From an uncultured bacterium (GTDB taxonomy: Bacteria; Bacillota; Clostridia; Lachnospirales; Lachnospiraceae): DNA of 64,000 nt. Position 1 is the stretch's first letter. The number at the start of each line of letters is the position of its first letter. The position numbers were made by a program, and so were the translations under genes. Positions 15,812 through 24,799 of this stretch are shown piece after piece. A model generated the notes under the pieces. The model was not told the origin of the DNA. It did no database searches and saw nothing but the letters and a program-made list of their open reading frames with translations. The stretch spans positions 1 through 64,000 of the forward strand of contig CANSYK010000006.1 of NCBI GenBank assembly GCA_947651225.1, written 5' to 3'.

Positions 15812-17974
15812 ATGGCTGAAGAATTTAATGCAGAGGGCATGCTGGATATGTATCTGTTCGAAAACGGACAGCTTTTAGAGCAGCTTCAGGAAACCGTTCT
15901 GGAACAGAAGGATGCGGATTGTTTTGATGAAGAGAGCATCAATGAGATATTCAGAACCATGCATACAATTAAAGGCTCGTCCGGAATCATGATGTTTGAT
16001 GACATCATGGCTGTTTCCCACAAACTTGAGGATGTTTTCTATTTTCTTAGAGAATCCCACCCGGATAATGTGCCACATCTTGAACTGGTAGAACATGTGT
16101 TGGAGGTGTCGGATTTTATTACGGGTGAAATGGATAAACTCCAAAATGGAGACCCGGCGGATGGCGACTCCAGTGAACTGATTAAGGAACTTGATCAATT
16201 TTTGACTTCGATTCAGGGGGATTCTGAAAAGGCAGGAACGAAGCCGCCGCCAAAAAGTGAACATGTAGAACCAAAGCAGTTTTATATAGCGCCTGTTGCT
16301 ACAAGCGCTAGTCATTTTTACAAAATTTATATTACTTTTTTCCCAGAAACAGAGATGTCAAATGTCCATGCCTATAAGACGGTATATGCATTGAAAGAAA
16401 TTGCAGAGGATCTTTTGTATTCCCCTGAGGATATTATTGCAGATGCCTCCAGTGCAGAAACGATTTTAGAGGAGGGCTTCCGTATTCTTTTACAGGCACA
16501 ATGTACAGAAGAGGATATCCGCAATATAGTGAATGAGGGATATGATATCCAGAGGGTGGATATTTATGAGTGCAGTGCTGAAGAATTTGTTCATGGCTTT
16601 GATTTTGGAGGCCACAAATCAGAGATTGATTTGGAATCTGATGTAGAGGAAATTGAAAAGAAAGCAAATGAGGACAAAGAGGCGTCTAGAGGGCAAGCTA
16701 AGGCGTCTGCCAAGAAGCCAGAGATGGCTCCAGGTGATTTCGTCATTAAGTCGAAGGAGCCAGGTAAGAAAAAGAAGCTGGCAAGAGATAAGCCAAAGGG
16801 AGAAAAAGCTTCCTTTATCAGTGTGAATGTAAGCAAGATGGATCAGTTGATGGATTTAATTGGCGAGCTGGTTATTTCTGAATCTGTTGTATTGCAGAAT
16901 CCTGATTTGAAGGTACCAGGACTGAATCTTAACAGCTTTAATAAGGCTGCTGCCCAGATGTCCAAGATTTCTACGGATTTACAGAATGTTATTATGTCAA
17001 TGAGGATGGTGCCTCTGACAAATACTTTCCAGAAGATGAACCGTATTGTTTTCGATGTCTCCAGAAAGCTTGGAAAGGACATTGAGTTTGAAATGATTGG
17101 GGAGCAGACAGAGGTAGATAAAAATATTATTGAGCATATTTCAGATCCTCTGATGCACATGGTCAGAAATGCTGTAGACCATGGTATTGAGAGCAATGAA
17201 GAACGGAAAGAAGCAGGCAAGGCGGAAAAGGGCAAGGTTACACTTTCTGCCAAGACAGAAGCTGGAAAGGTCTGGATTAGCGTTGAGGATAACGGAAAAG
17301 GCCTTGACAGGGAAGCGCTTCTTGCCAAGGCAAGAAAACAGGGACTTCTGGATGACAATAAGCCGGACAGTGCCTATAGCGACAAAGAGGTTTACCAGTT
17401 TATTACTCTTCCAGGCTTTTCTACGAAGGAACAGGTAACAGAGTATTCCGGCCGTGGTGTTGGTATGGATGTAGTAGTCCAGAATATTCAGTCCATTGGA
17501 GGAGCTCTTGAAATCGACAGTACTCCAGGATTTGGAAGTGTCATGAGCCTGAAGATTCCACTGACGCTGGCGATTGTCAATGGCATTGTGATGGAAACAG
17601 GAAATTCTTCTTTTGTACTGGAAACAGCAGTGATCAAGGAGTTCTTCAGTGTAACAGAGGATATGATGATTCATGAGCCAAACGGCGAGGAATACGTCAT
17701 GATACGTGGGGAATGTTTCCCTGTAATCCGTCTGGGTAAATGGTATGATCTGAAGGAGGAGTACCAGGAATCTGTTGAGAAAGGCATGATGTTAATCCTT
17801 GAAGTGGAAGATAAGAAAATCTGTCTTTTTGTTGACAGGCTGATTGGTGAGCAGGAAATTGTTGTAAAACCAATCCCGTCATATATTAAGAAGGTGAAAG
17901 GGTTATCCGGTTGTACACAGCTTGGTGACGGAAGTATTGCCCTGATTCTGGATCCGGGTGGATTGATAGCATAG
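15812..17974 (+). CDS. cheA: Chemotaxis histidine kinase CheA
   Basis: A 720-residue CheA, which phosphorylates the CheB and CheY-type receivers in response to receptor state. The Hpt domain comes first, with His51 in MHTIKGSSGIMMF. A middle region of about 150-330 is variable, with an acidic/basic linker (EEIEKKANEDK, GKKKKLARDKPKGEK). Dimerisation follows (KMDQLMDLIGELVISES), then HATPase (HMVRNAVDHGIES, EDNGKGLD, GRGVGMDVV), and a C-terminal CheW-like domain (LAIVNGIVMETG to SIALILDPGG). The ATG at 15812 has AAGGAGAGGG; a longer frame at 15776 is rejected. cheW begins 26 bp after its stop. Confidence 0.94.
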   Translation: MAEEFNAEGMLDMYLFENGQLLEQLQETVLEQKDADCFDEESINEIFRTMHTIKGSSGIMMFDDIMAVSHKLEDVFYFLRESHPDNVPHLELVEHVLEVSDFITGEMDKLQNGDPADGDSSELIKELDQFLTSIQGDSEKAGTKPPPKSEHVEPKQFYIAPVATSASHFYKIYITFFPETEMSNVHAYKTVYALKEIAEDLLYSPEDIIADASSAETILEEGFRILLQAQCTEEDIRNIVNEGYDIQRVDIYECSAEEFVHGFDFGGHKSEIDLESDVEEIEKKANEDKEASRGQAKASAKKPEMAPGDFVIKSKEPGKKKKLARDKPKGEKASFISVNVSKMDQLMDLIGELVISESVVLQNPDLKVPGLNLNSFNKAAAQMSKISTDLQNVIMSMRMVPLTNTFQKMNRIVFDVSRKLGKDIEFEMIGEQTEVDKNIIEHISDPLMHMVRNAVDHGIESNEERKEAGKAEKGKVTLSAKTEAGKVWISVEDNGKGLDREALLAKARKQGLLDDNKPDSAYSDKEVYQFITLPGFSTKEQVTEYSGRGVGMDVVVQNIQSIGGALEIDSTPGFGSVMSLKIPLTLAIVNGIVMETGNSSFVLETAVIKEFFSVTEDMMIHEPNGEEYVMIRGECFPVIRLGKWYDLKEEYQESVEKGMMLILEVEDKKICLFVDRLIGEQEIVVKPIPSYIKKVKGLSGCTQLGDGSIALILDPGGLIA

Positions 17975-18000
17975 AAAAATAGAAAGGAACGGTATTCCAA

Positions 18001-18552
18001 ATGGATGAAATAAGCGAATTGAGGAATCAGATAGACGACGAACTCCTGGGGACTTCAAATGGGCATGATGCGCAAAAGGACAAATATATGACCTTTAAAT
18101 CCGGCAGCGAGTATTTTGGGCTGAAAATCCAGTATGTAAATGAGATTATCCAGTTCCAGACAATTACAGAAATTCCGGAAACAGAGGATTATATTAAGGG
18201 GCTGATTAATCTAAGGGGAAAAGTCATTCCTGTGATTGATGTCCGTTTGCGGTTCAAACAGGAGCCATTTGAATATAATGACAGAACCTGTATTATTGTC
18301 ATCAGTGTAAAATCTACAGTGGTCGGGCTGATTGTTGAGAAGATTGCGGAGGTAGTTGAAATTAGTGATAAAAATATACTACCACCTCCTACCATTGGAA
18401 ATACGGATAAGGCACATCATAAATATGTATATGGTATTGGAAAGATTGGAGATACTGTGAAGCTTCTTTTAGATCCAGATAAATTAATTAATGATGATGA
18501 TTTGGAAGGGGTTGAACAGGTAAATGAATCAAATAATGAAGAAGGAGACTAG
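18001..18552 (+). CDS. cheW: Chemotaxis adaptor CheW
   Basis: A 183-residue coupling protein that links CheA to receptors. After a 25-residue acidic lead comes the CheW fold: [53 protein letters not shown] and the closing [15 protein letters not shown]. The C-terminus is acidic. An AGAAAGGAA site precedes the ATG. Its stop TAG ends at 18552, just before the receptor start, so receptor and adaptor are coupled. Confidence 0.92.
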   Translation: MDEISELRNQIDDELLGTSNGHDAQKDKYMTFKSGSEYFGLKIQYVNEIIQFQTITEIPETEDYIKGLINLRGKVIPVIDVRLRFKQEPFEYNDRTCIIVISVKSTVVGLIVEKIAEVVEISDKNILPPPTIGNTDKAHHKYVYGIGKIGDTVKLLLDPDKLINDDDLEGVEQVNESNNEEGD

Positions 18553-18557
18553 TGAAC

Positions 18558-19904
18558 ATGAAGAACTTGAGTATTAGACTAAAATTGATAATTGTTTTTG
18601 GGTTGACAATGGTGCTTACTGTTATCAATGTTATGATTGGCAATAGCATTTCTAAGAGTATTGCAAATGCAGAAAATAAAGAGACGTTTGTTAGAAATAC
18701 ATCTTTTTTCTCCTGGGGAGTAGCAATTGTATCTATTCTGATTACAATTTTCTTTGCGGCTGCAATAATTAAGACAATCAGGGTGTCAATTGAGCAGTTA
18801 TCCAATGCTGCAAAAGAGATTGCAATGGGTCACGTTGATATTGAATTAGTTAAATATAACAATGATGAATTTGGAGAGCTGGTTGAAGAGTACAGAAAGG
18901 TAATCAGCAATATTAAATATCAGGCAAAGGTAGCGGAAGAAGTATCAAAGGGAAATCTGACGGTGAAAGTTACTCCAAAATCCCCAGAAGATCTGTTAGG
19001 AAATTCTTTAAAGAAATTAGTAGAAGATAATTTTCGCACGATGTCTGGCATAAGTGATGCAGGTTCCCAGGTAACAATTGGTGCTTCCCAGGTGGCAAGC
19101 GCAAGCCAGGCATTGGCACAGGGGTCTACAGAACAGGCAAGTGCAATTGAACAGATTACGGCTTCAATTGATGAAATTGCAGGAAAGACAAAGCAGAATG
19201 CAGAGCAGGCAAATTCTGCTGCAAATCTTGTAGCAAAGGCAATCGGTGATGTAGAGCAGGGGAATGAACAGATGATAGAGATGATGACTGCTATGCATGA
19301 CATCAACCAGGCTTCTGAGAGTATTTCCAAGATTATTAAAACAATTGATGATATTGCATTCCAGACGAATATCCTTGCATTAAATGCAGCAGTAGAGGCA
19401 GCAAGGGCTGGTGAAGCAGGGAAGGGATTCGCTGTTGTAGCAGAAGAGGTAAGAAGCCTTGCAGCCAAAAGCGCTTCAGCAGCAGCAGAGACTTCTGAAA
19501 TGATTGAGGATTCTATTGAAAAAGTCAGCTTTGGTTCTAAGATTGTTGATAATACGGCAAAGGCTATGGAAGAAATTTCAACAGTAGTAAAAGAAAGCGA
19601 AGGAATTATTAACGGGATTGCAGAGTCTTCCAATTATCAGGCTAACGCAGTTTCACAGATTGAACAGGCAATTTCACAGGTATCACAGGTAGTACAGACG
19701 AATTCTGCTACAAGCCAGGAGTGTGCGGCAGCCAGTGAAGAGCTTTCGAACCAGGCATCCAGAATGAGGGAGATGATTTCTACTTACAATCTGGGAACAA
19801 TGAGCCAGTCTTCAGATTTCCAGAATATATCCAGCGGAACATCTTCTATGGGGAATATGAATGAGCAGGTGATTTCTCTTGGTGATGATTTTGGAAAATA
19901 TTGA
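18558..19904 (+). CDS. Methyl-accepting chemotaxis protein lacking a sensory domain
   Basis: A 448-residue chemoreceptor. Two membrane helices (about 6-25 and 52-74) are separated by only about 25 residues, so there is no ligand-binding domain outside the cell. A HAMP-like region and a coiled coil follow. The highly conserved cytoplasmic tip reads [20 protein letters not shown] then [20 protein letters not shown]. No C-terminal CheR-tether pentapeptide is seen. It may sense through the membrane, the cytoplasm or a partner protein. ATG 18558 is ten bases after GGAG; a GTG at 18552 overlapping the cheW stop is an alternative. Confidence 0.92.
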   Translation: MKNLSIRLKLIIVFGLTMVLTVINVMIGNSISKSIANAENKETFVRNTSFFSWGVAIVSILITIFFAAAIIKTIRVSIEQLSNAAKEIAMGHVDIELVKYNNDEFGELVEEYRKVISNIKYQAKVAEEVSKGNLTVKVTPKSPEDLLGNSLKKLVEDNFRTMSGISDAGSQVTIGASQVASASQALAQGSTEQASAIEQITASIDEIAGKTKQNAEQANSAANLVAKAIGDVEQGNEQMIEMMTAMHDINQASESISKIIKTIDDIAFQTNILALNAAVEAARAGEAGKGFAVVAEEVRSLAAKSASAAAETSEMIEDSIEKVSFGSKIVDNTAKAMEEISTVVKESEGIINGIAESSNYQANAVSQIEQAISQVSQVVQTNSATSQECAAASEELSNQASRMREMISTYNLGTMSQSSDFQNISSGTSSMGNMNEQVISLGDDFGKY

Positions 19905-19927
19905 TTGAAAAAAGAGAGGTAGCTTTG

Positions 19928-20281
19928 ATGAGTTTATTTGATGAATTGAAAGCGTTAGGTGTGGATATTGATGAGGGAGTAGGCCGCCTTGGCGGAAATG
20001 CTGCTTTATATGAAAAGCTGCTTGGCTCCTTTCAGAAGACGATTGACGCTCATTATGTCAGTTTGGATTTTGACATGAACGATTATGCAGCGACAACAGA
20101 TAATGCACATGCAATTAAAGGGACAGCAGGAAATCTTTCCATCACTCCGATTTATAAGGCATATACAGATATTGTAGATTTGCTTCGTGCTGATAAGCCG
20201 GAGGAAGCAAAGGCAGAGCTTGAAAAGATTCTTCCGGTGCAGGAAGAGATTATGGCGTGTATTGCAAAACATAAGAATTAA
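19928..20281 (+). CDS. Stand-alone Hpt (histidine phosphotransfer) domain protein
   Basis: A 117-residue helical protein with the Hpt motif NAHAIKGTAGNLSI (phospho-His61) and no other domain. Hpt proteins carry phosphate between receivers in multistep relays. It stands at the end of the signalling block, 23 bp after the MCP, and supplies the component missing from the hybrid kinase at 6926 (two receivers but no Hpt). The ATG at 19928 is preferred over a TTG at 19901 that overlaps the MCP stop region. A palindrome and a strong terminator follow. Confidence 0.85.
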   Translation: MSLFDELKALGVDIDEGVGRLGGNAALYEKLLGSFQKTIDAHYVSLDFDMNDYAATTDNAHAIKGTAGNLSITPIYKAYTDIVDLLRADKPEEAKAELEKILPVQEEIMACIAKHKN

Positions 20282-20326
20282 AGGTTAAAGTTTCTTTAAC
20301 ACATAATAAATGTCAGGAGGGATTAA

Positions 20327-20403
20327 GGAACTGTAATTAAGTTATGTGCAGTTCCGAAATCAAACCTTAAAAAAGACACCGTGCTTATGGCGGTGTCTTT
20401 TTT
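20327..20403 (+). terminator. Palindrome and intrinsic terminator ending the signalling block
   Basis: GGAACTG at 20327-20333 pairs with CAGTTCC at 20349-20355 (a member of the dispersed GGAACTG palindromes). Then AAAAGACACCG pairs with CGGTGTCTTTTTT at 20371-20403, a typical Rho-independent terminator. Confidence 0.85.
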
Positions 20404-20440
20404 GTGAAATTTTATATAATAAGTCTGATAACTTGCTTGC

Positions 20441-20623
20441 CTAGAGCGTGTTTGAAAATTCATTCCAGGAACTTTCAGTTCCTTACAATCTGCACTCCCC
20501 ACTTTGCGCTATATTTGCCCCAAATTTAGTCAATGTAGCCCGCTACACCTCCTAAATTTGAGCCAAATCTCCCACAAAGTGGGAAGCACATCTTGCAAAA
20601 AGCAATTTTCAAACACGCTCTAG
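20441..20623. mobile_element. MITE-like element with 20-bp terminal inverted repeats
   Basis: Perfect terminal repeats CTAGAGCGTGTTTGAAAATT at 20441-20460 and its reverse complement at 20604-20623. The 183-bp interior has no gene and is itself nearly palindromic (CCCACTTTG/CAAAGTGGG, CAAATTTAG/CTAAATTTG, GTAGCCCGCTAC), so the whole element can fold into one long hairpin. Its end sequence recurs at 27931, 29069 and 54032. No clear target duplication outside the CTAG ends was found. Confidence 0.8.
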
Positions 20624-20638
20624 TTAATTTATTGCCCC

Positions 20639-22093
20639 TTATTTTAATTGTTTTAGAATTTCCAGGGTATATTCCCAGGTACGCTGTACACTTGCTGCAT
20701 CCATAGATTCTTTTGGGGTGTGAATATCTTTCATATCAGGCCCAAATGAAACACAGTCAAGCCCTGGCAGCCTGTCAGAAAAGATTCCACATTCCAATCC
20801 TGCATGAATCGCATTTACAACTGGTTTTTTCCCATATTGTTCTTCAAAAATGCGTACCATCAAATCTCGCAGAGGAGAGTCCTGGCGGTATTCCCATGCT
20901 GGATAATCACCAGTATAACTTACGGAGCCGCCAAGTGCTTCCATCAAGCAGCGGATACGGTCTGCCACTTCTTCCTTTTGACTGCTGACACTGCTTCTTA
21001 CGGAAAAGGAAAAAGAAACTTCGTCCTCTTTGGTGGAAAGAATTCCAAGATTCAGGGAGGTCTGTACCAGTCCTTCAATATCATAGCTCATGCCTTGAAT
21101 TCCATTTGGAAGGCAGCAAAGCGCAGTAATGACTTTATCGGCAGTTTCCGTTGTCATGGCTTTTACAGATGCGGTTTCTTTTTCTTTTGTCAGTAAAAGT
21201 TGAACGGAGGCGTCCGTCTGAATATATTCATTAGCGTAGCAGCTATTCTGTTTTGCAATGGTTTCAGAGAAAAGTTTTCTGTCTGTTTCACTGGAAAATA
21301 CGAGCGCAGCAGAAGCCTCCCTTGGAATGGCATTGTCTTTTAAGCCGCCACTAACAGAAACCAGTTCAAAGGAAACTTCTTTTTTTAATTCATACAGGGC
21401 ACGTCCCAGAAGTTTGCAGGCATTGGCGCGCCCTTTGTCAATTTCCACGCCGGAATGTCCGCCGATTAGGCCAGTAATACAGAGAGTTGCCGCAGTACCA
21501 GAAACCTCTTTTCTTTGTATTGGCAGATGTGCGGCTGCAGTAACACCGCCAGCGCAGCTTACCAAAAGATAACCTTCTTCTTCTGAATCCAGGTTTAACA
21601 TGGTACGTCCCTTTAGTGGAGAACAATCTAAAGCTGTTGCACCAAGCATGCCAATCTCTTCGTCTACTGTAAAAACAGCTTCCAGCGGCGGATGAGGAAT
21701 GTCATCAGAAGCAAGGAGCGCAAGAATATAGGCAACAGCAATTCCGTCATCACCACCAAGAGTAGTTCCTTTGGCGCTAATAATTCCATTTTCAAGCTGC
21801 AAATCCAGGCTGTCCTTTGTAAAATCAATGTCGCAGCCTTTTTCTTTTTCACAGACCATGTCCAGGTGTCCCTGTAAAATAACAGGGGCAGCATTTTCAT
21901 AACCTTCTGTACCTTTTTTGAAGATAATTACATTATTTGCGTCATCCTGTATGTGCTTCAGTTGATGCTCTTTAGCAAAGCGGACACAATAGTCGCTGAT
22001 TGCCTTTGTGTTTGCGGAACCATGTGGAATTTTGCAGATTTCTTCAAAATAATGAAAAACCGGCTTTGGCTCCAGATTTGATAAAATTCCCAT
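20639..22093 (-). CDS. pepD: Aminoacyl-histidine dipeptidase (PepD, M20 family)
   Basis: A 484-residue metallopeptidase that splits Xaa-His and other dipeptides in the cytoplasm. Metal-site motifs of the M20C group are clear: LQGHLDMVCEK (near residue 80), GTTLGGDDGIAVAYILA, VDEEIGMLGA, LNLDSEEEGYLLVSCAGG, GLIGGHSGVEID and, near the end, AIHAGLECGIF. Length is normal. A GGAGGA-type site precedes the ATG. It is the last gene of a minus-strand unit with a PqqD-like gene and an OPT transporter, a natural order for peptide uptake then cleavage. The MITE-like element lies directly downstream of its stop. Confidence 0.93.
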   Translation of the reverse strand: MGILSNLEPKPVFHYFEEICKIPHGSANTKAISDYCVRFAKEHQLKHIQDDANNVIIFKKGTEGYENAAPVILQGHLDMVCEKEKGCDIDFTKDSLDLQLENGIISAKGTTLGGDDGIAVAYILALLASDDIPHPPLEAVFTVDEEIGMLGATALDCSPLKGRTMLNLDSEEEGYLLVSCAGGVTAAAHLPIQRKEVSGTAATLCITGLIGGHSGVEIDKGRANACKLLGRALYELKKEVSFELVSVSGGLKDNAIPREASAALVFSSETDRKLFSETIAKQNSCYANEYIQTDASVQLLLTKEKETASVKAMTTETADKVITALCCLPNGIQGMSYDIEGLVQTSLNLGILSTKEDEVSFSFSVRSSVSSQKEEVADRIRCLMEALGGSVSYTGDYPAWEYRQDSPLRDLMVRIFEEQYGKKPVVNAIHAGLECGIFSDRLPGLDCVSFGPDMKDIHTPKESMDAASVQRTWEYTLEILKQLK

Positions 22094-22175
22094 ATCAATC
22101 CTCCGTTCTTTTTTTAGAAATAGGAAATTGTTTTAAGGTTCTTTTCATGTTGTCTTTTCAAGTATCAGAGGAACT

Positions 22176-22550
22176 TCAAAACTTTGGATGCCTGTGTGCT
22201 GCAGTCAGTACAAATTGGTTTACCTGAAGGGTATGCAAAAATGTAATGACCCGGTCAAGCATTCTGTCTTCTTCCTCTGGAAAAGTTTCTTTCATTAGAT
22301 TGACAACCTCAAAAACAGTGCGTTTTCCGTCAATGGCTTTCCAGAGGACCGAACCATGTGCATCCAGTGCAATGTGGCTTATTTTTGGTTTGTGGAACAG
22401 TTTTTGGGCAACTTTGTGATGCAGTCCTTTGTGTTCCAGTTCAATTTCAACAATTCCATCTTCATGTTCTGACCATTTTCGTTCTGGATTGTGAATCAGA
22501 ACCATATCCATATAGTTTTTGTCGATTTTCCTGGTTTTCTTCTTTGTCAA
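22176..22550 (-). CDS. PqqD family (peptide-chaperone-like) small protein
   Basis: A protein of about 124 residues resembling the PqqD fold: NPERKWSEHEDGIVEIELEH, a hydrophobic strand SHIALDAHGSVLWKAIDGKRTV, and a C-terminal helix pair EVVNLMKETFPEEEDRMLDRVITFLHTLQVNQFV. PqqD proteins bind precursor peptides for radical-SAM enzymes, but no such enzyme or precursor is nearby; here the neighbours are a peptide transporter and a dipeptidase. The longest frame starts at a TTG (22550). An ATG at 22511 would give 111 residues, and both have weak ribosome sites. Function in this setting is unknown. Confidence 0.7.
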   Translation of the reverse strand: MTKKKTRKIDKNYMDMVLIHNPERKWSEHEDGIVEIELEHKGLHHKVAQKLFHKPKISHIALDAHGSVLWKAIDGKRTVFEVVNLMKETFPEEEDRMLDRVITFLHTLQVNQFVLTAAHRHPKF

Positions 22551-22570
22551 AACAGTTCTAAGTCCTTTCT

Positions 22571-24478
22571 TTACGCTTTACCTTTTTTCGTCCGTGCGGA
22601 GAAGAAGATAAGGGAAGCCAGTAAGAGGACGAAGAAGATAACGCCGCCGGTATTTCCAAGAGGCAGTCCCCGATTGATTGCGTCGGCAAGCGTGTCTCCG
22701 CCACCCAGCGGGATAACAGCAAGAACAGCCAGGGCAATACCAACGATTCCTTCACCGGCAATCATGCCAGAACAGTATAACACACCTTTATCAATCATTG
22801 CATTTTTCTCTTTCTCCGACCGTTTTGTTTTTATATTTTCAAAGAACCAGCGAATCAGTCCTCCGATGAAAATCGGAGTAGAGAGATAAATTGGGAGATA
22901 GAGGCCGATTGCCACCGGAAGAATTGGAAGACCAAGAATCTCAATTACGATAGCAACGCCGATACCACAGAATACCATACCCCATGGAAGTGTGCCGCCC
23001 ATAACGCCTTCTACAACTAATTTCATCAGAGTTGCCTGTGGAGCAGGAAGCTGGTCGGAGCCATATTGCCAGGCTGCATTCAAAAGATACATGATACCAC
23101 CAATGGCAAGAGCAGCAATTACGGTACCAATTAACTCACCAATCTGCTGTTTAATCGGGGTAGCGCCTACGATATAACCGGTTTTTAAATCCTGTGAGGT
23201 ATCACCTGCCATAGCTGCAACAATACAGATAACGGTACCAATGCAGATAGCAGATGCCATTCCAGTATAACCAGTAGTTCCCGTTGCTTTCAGTATAGCG
23301 GTGGAAATTAACAGGGTAGCGATTGCCATGCCAGATACCGGGTTGTTAGAGGAACCGACTGTTCCAACCATACGGCTTGATACTGTTGCAAAGAAAAATC
23401 CGAAAACAACAATAATTAATGCGCCGATAAAGCTGATTGGAATGGCAGGAAGAATCCAGATCAGAAGTGCTATAGCCAGAACTCCAATTAAAACCACAGG
23501 CATTGGCAGGTCTTTTGAAGTACGAAGCTCAGAATCTTCAGTATGGCCAAAACCTTTGACCGCTTTAGAAAATGTTTTTATAATTGTCGGAAGTGATTTG
23601 AACAGGCTGATAATGCCGCCTGCGGCAACAGCTCCGGCTCCGATATAACGGATATAGTTGCTCCAGATACCGCTTGCCCCTAATTCAGCAACCGTTTTGT
23701 CAACGACAGGTGCAATAGTATTGCTATCGCCAAACAGGGTGATTAATGGAATCAGTACAAACCAGCCTAAAACGCCTCCAGCAAAGATATAGCCGGATAT
23801 TTTAAGACCGCAGATATAGCCGACACCAGCAAGGGCGGGAAGGACATCTGCTCCAAAACCAGTTTTGAGTGATTTAATATCCCAGGCAATTTCTGATGGA
23901 AAAAGACAGAGCCCGTCTGCCACAAATTTATAAAGGGCAGAAATACCAAGGCCGGAAAATACGACTTTTGACTTTTCGCCGCCTTCTTCGCCAGCAAGCA
24001 AAACTTCTGCGCAGGCCGTCCCTTCTGGAAATGGCAGTACGCCATGTTCTTCTACGATTAAAGCAGTGCGCAGCGGAACCATGAAAAGGACACCAAGAAC
24101 ACCACCACAGAGGGCGATGACTGCAATTTCCAGAAAAGAAGGTGCGGCAACCGCTTCATTTTCTTCAGCCCACATAAACAGGGCGGGAAGTGTAAAGATT
24201 GCACCAGCAGCGAGCGATTCGCCGGCAGAGCCAACAGTTTGTACCATGTTGTTTTCCAGAATAGAATCCTTTTTTAGAATGAAACGGATAATACCCATGG
24301 ATAAAACAGCCGCCGGGATGGAGGCGGAAACCGTCATGCCGACACGCAATCCCAGATACGCATTTGCTGCTCCAAATACAACGGCAAGGATGGCGCCCAG
24401 AATAACCGATGCCGCTGTAAATTCCGGGATTACCTTGTCCGCAGGAATAAACGGTTTGAATTCGTTGTTGTTCTTCAT
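22571..24478 (-). CDS. OPT family oligopeptide transporter
   Basis: A 635-residue polytopic membrane protein of the OPT family (EC number not applicable), expected to import oligopeptides or metal-peptide chelates with protons. About 14-16 hydrophobic helices are visible. Family features include ELTAASVILGAILA-like EFTAASVILGAILAVVFG near the start, NAYLGLRVGMTVSASIPAAV, EGTACAEVLLAGEEGG, AGDTSQDLKTGYIVGATP and the late GLPILPVAIGLYLP. A good ribosome site (AGAGGTTAGG) precedes the ATG. The PqqD-like gene starts 20 bp after its stop. Confidence 0.93.
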   Translation of the reverse strand: MKNNNEFKPFIPADKVIPEFTAASVILGAILAVVFGAANAYLGLRVGMTVSASIPAAVLSMGIIRFILKKDSILENNMVQTVGSAGESLAAGAIFTLPALFMWAEENEAVAAPSFLEIAVIALCGGVLGVLFMVPLRTALIVEEHGVLPFPEGTACAEVLLAGEEGGEKSKVVFSGLGISALYKFVADGLCLFPSEIAWDIKSLKTGFGADVLPALAGVGYICGLKISGYIFAGGVLGWFVLIPLITLFGDSNTIAPVVDKTVAELGASGIWSNYIRYIGAGAVAAGGIISLFKSLPTIIKTFSKAVKGFGHTEDSELRTSKDLPMPVVLIGVLAIALLIWILPAIPISFIGALIIVVFGFFFATVSSRMVGTVGSSNNPVSGMAIATLLISTAILKATGTTGYTGMASAICIGTVICIVAAMAGDTSQDLKTGYIVGATPIKQQIGELIGTVIAALAIGGIMYLLNAAWQYGSDQLPAPQATLMKLVVEGVMGGTLPWGMVFCGIGVAIVIEILGLPILPVAIGLYLPIYLSTPIFIGGLIRWFFENIKTKRSEKEKNAMIDKGVLYCSGMIAGEGIVGIALAVLAVIPLGGGDTLADAINRGLPLGNTGGVIFFVLLLASLIFFSARTKKGKA

Positions 24479-24799
24479 GTAACCTAACCTCTTTCTGCGT
24501 TGTCATTTGTTAATAGTAAGGGTGCGCAAAAAGCGCAGAATGCATTCATGCCATCTGACAACGCTGGGATGGCAGAATATCCAGTATATTATACCATAAT
24601 AAAAGAAGTTTGTGGTTATAATTTTAACCAATTTGCCACATCAAAAAGCTTTTCCGAGATCTGTATCGCCTGCGTTTTTTCTTTGCGATTTATTTACATT
24701 TCCTAAAAGTGCGAGTTTTTTTGCAATAGATATTTCTTTTTTATGGAAAATGGTATATAATCAGTAATACGAAAAAAATCAATGGATGGAGGTAGCAGT
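24479..24799. promoter_or_regulatory. Divergent promoter region between the OPT operon and the aldolase
   Basis: A 321-bp gap without genes. On the minus strand an extended -10 (TG-G-TATAAT, TATAAT reading 24593 to 24588) can serve the OPT operon. On the plus strand TATAAT at 24756-24761 stands 39 bp before the aldolase; a matching -35 is not obvious. CATCAAAAAGCTT at about 24640 is shared with the gap near 33810. Confidence 0.5.
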
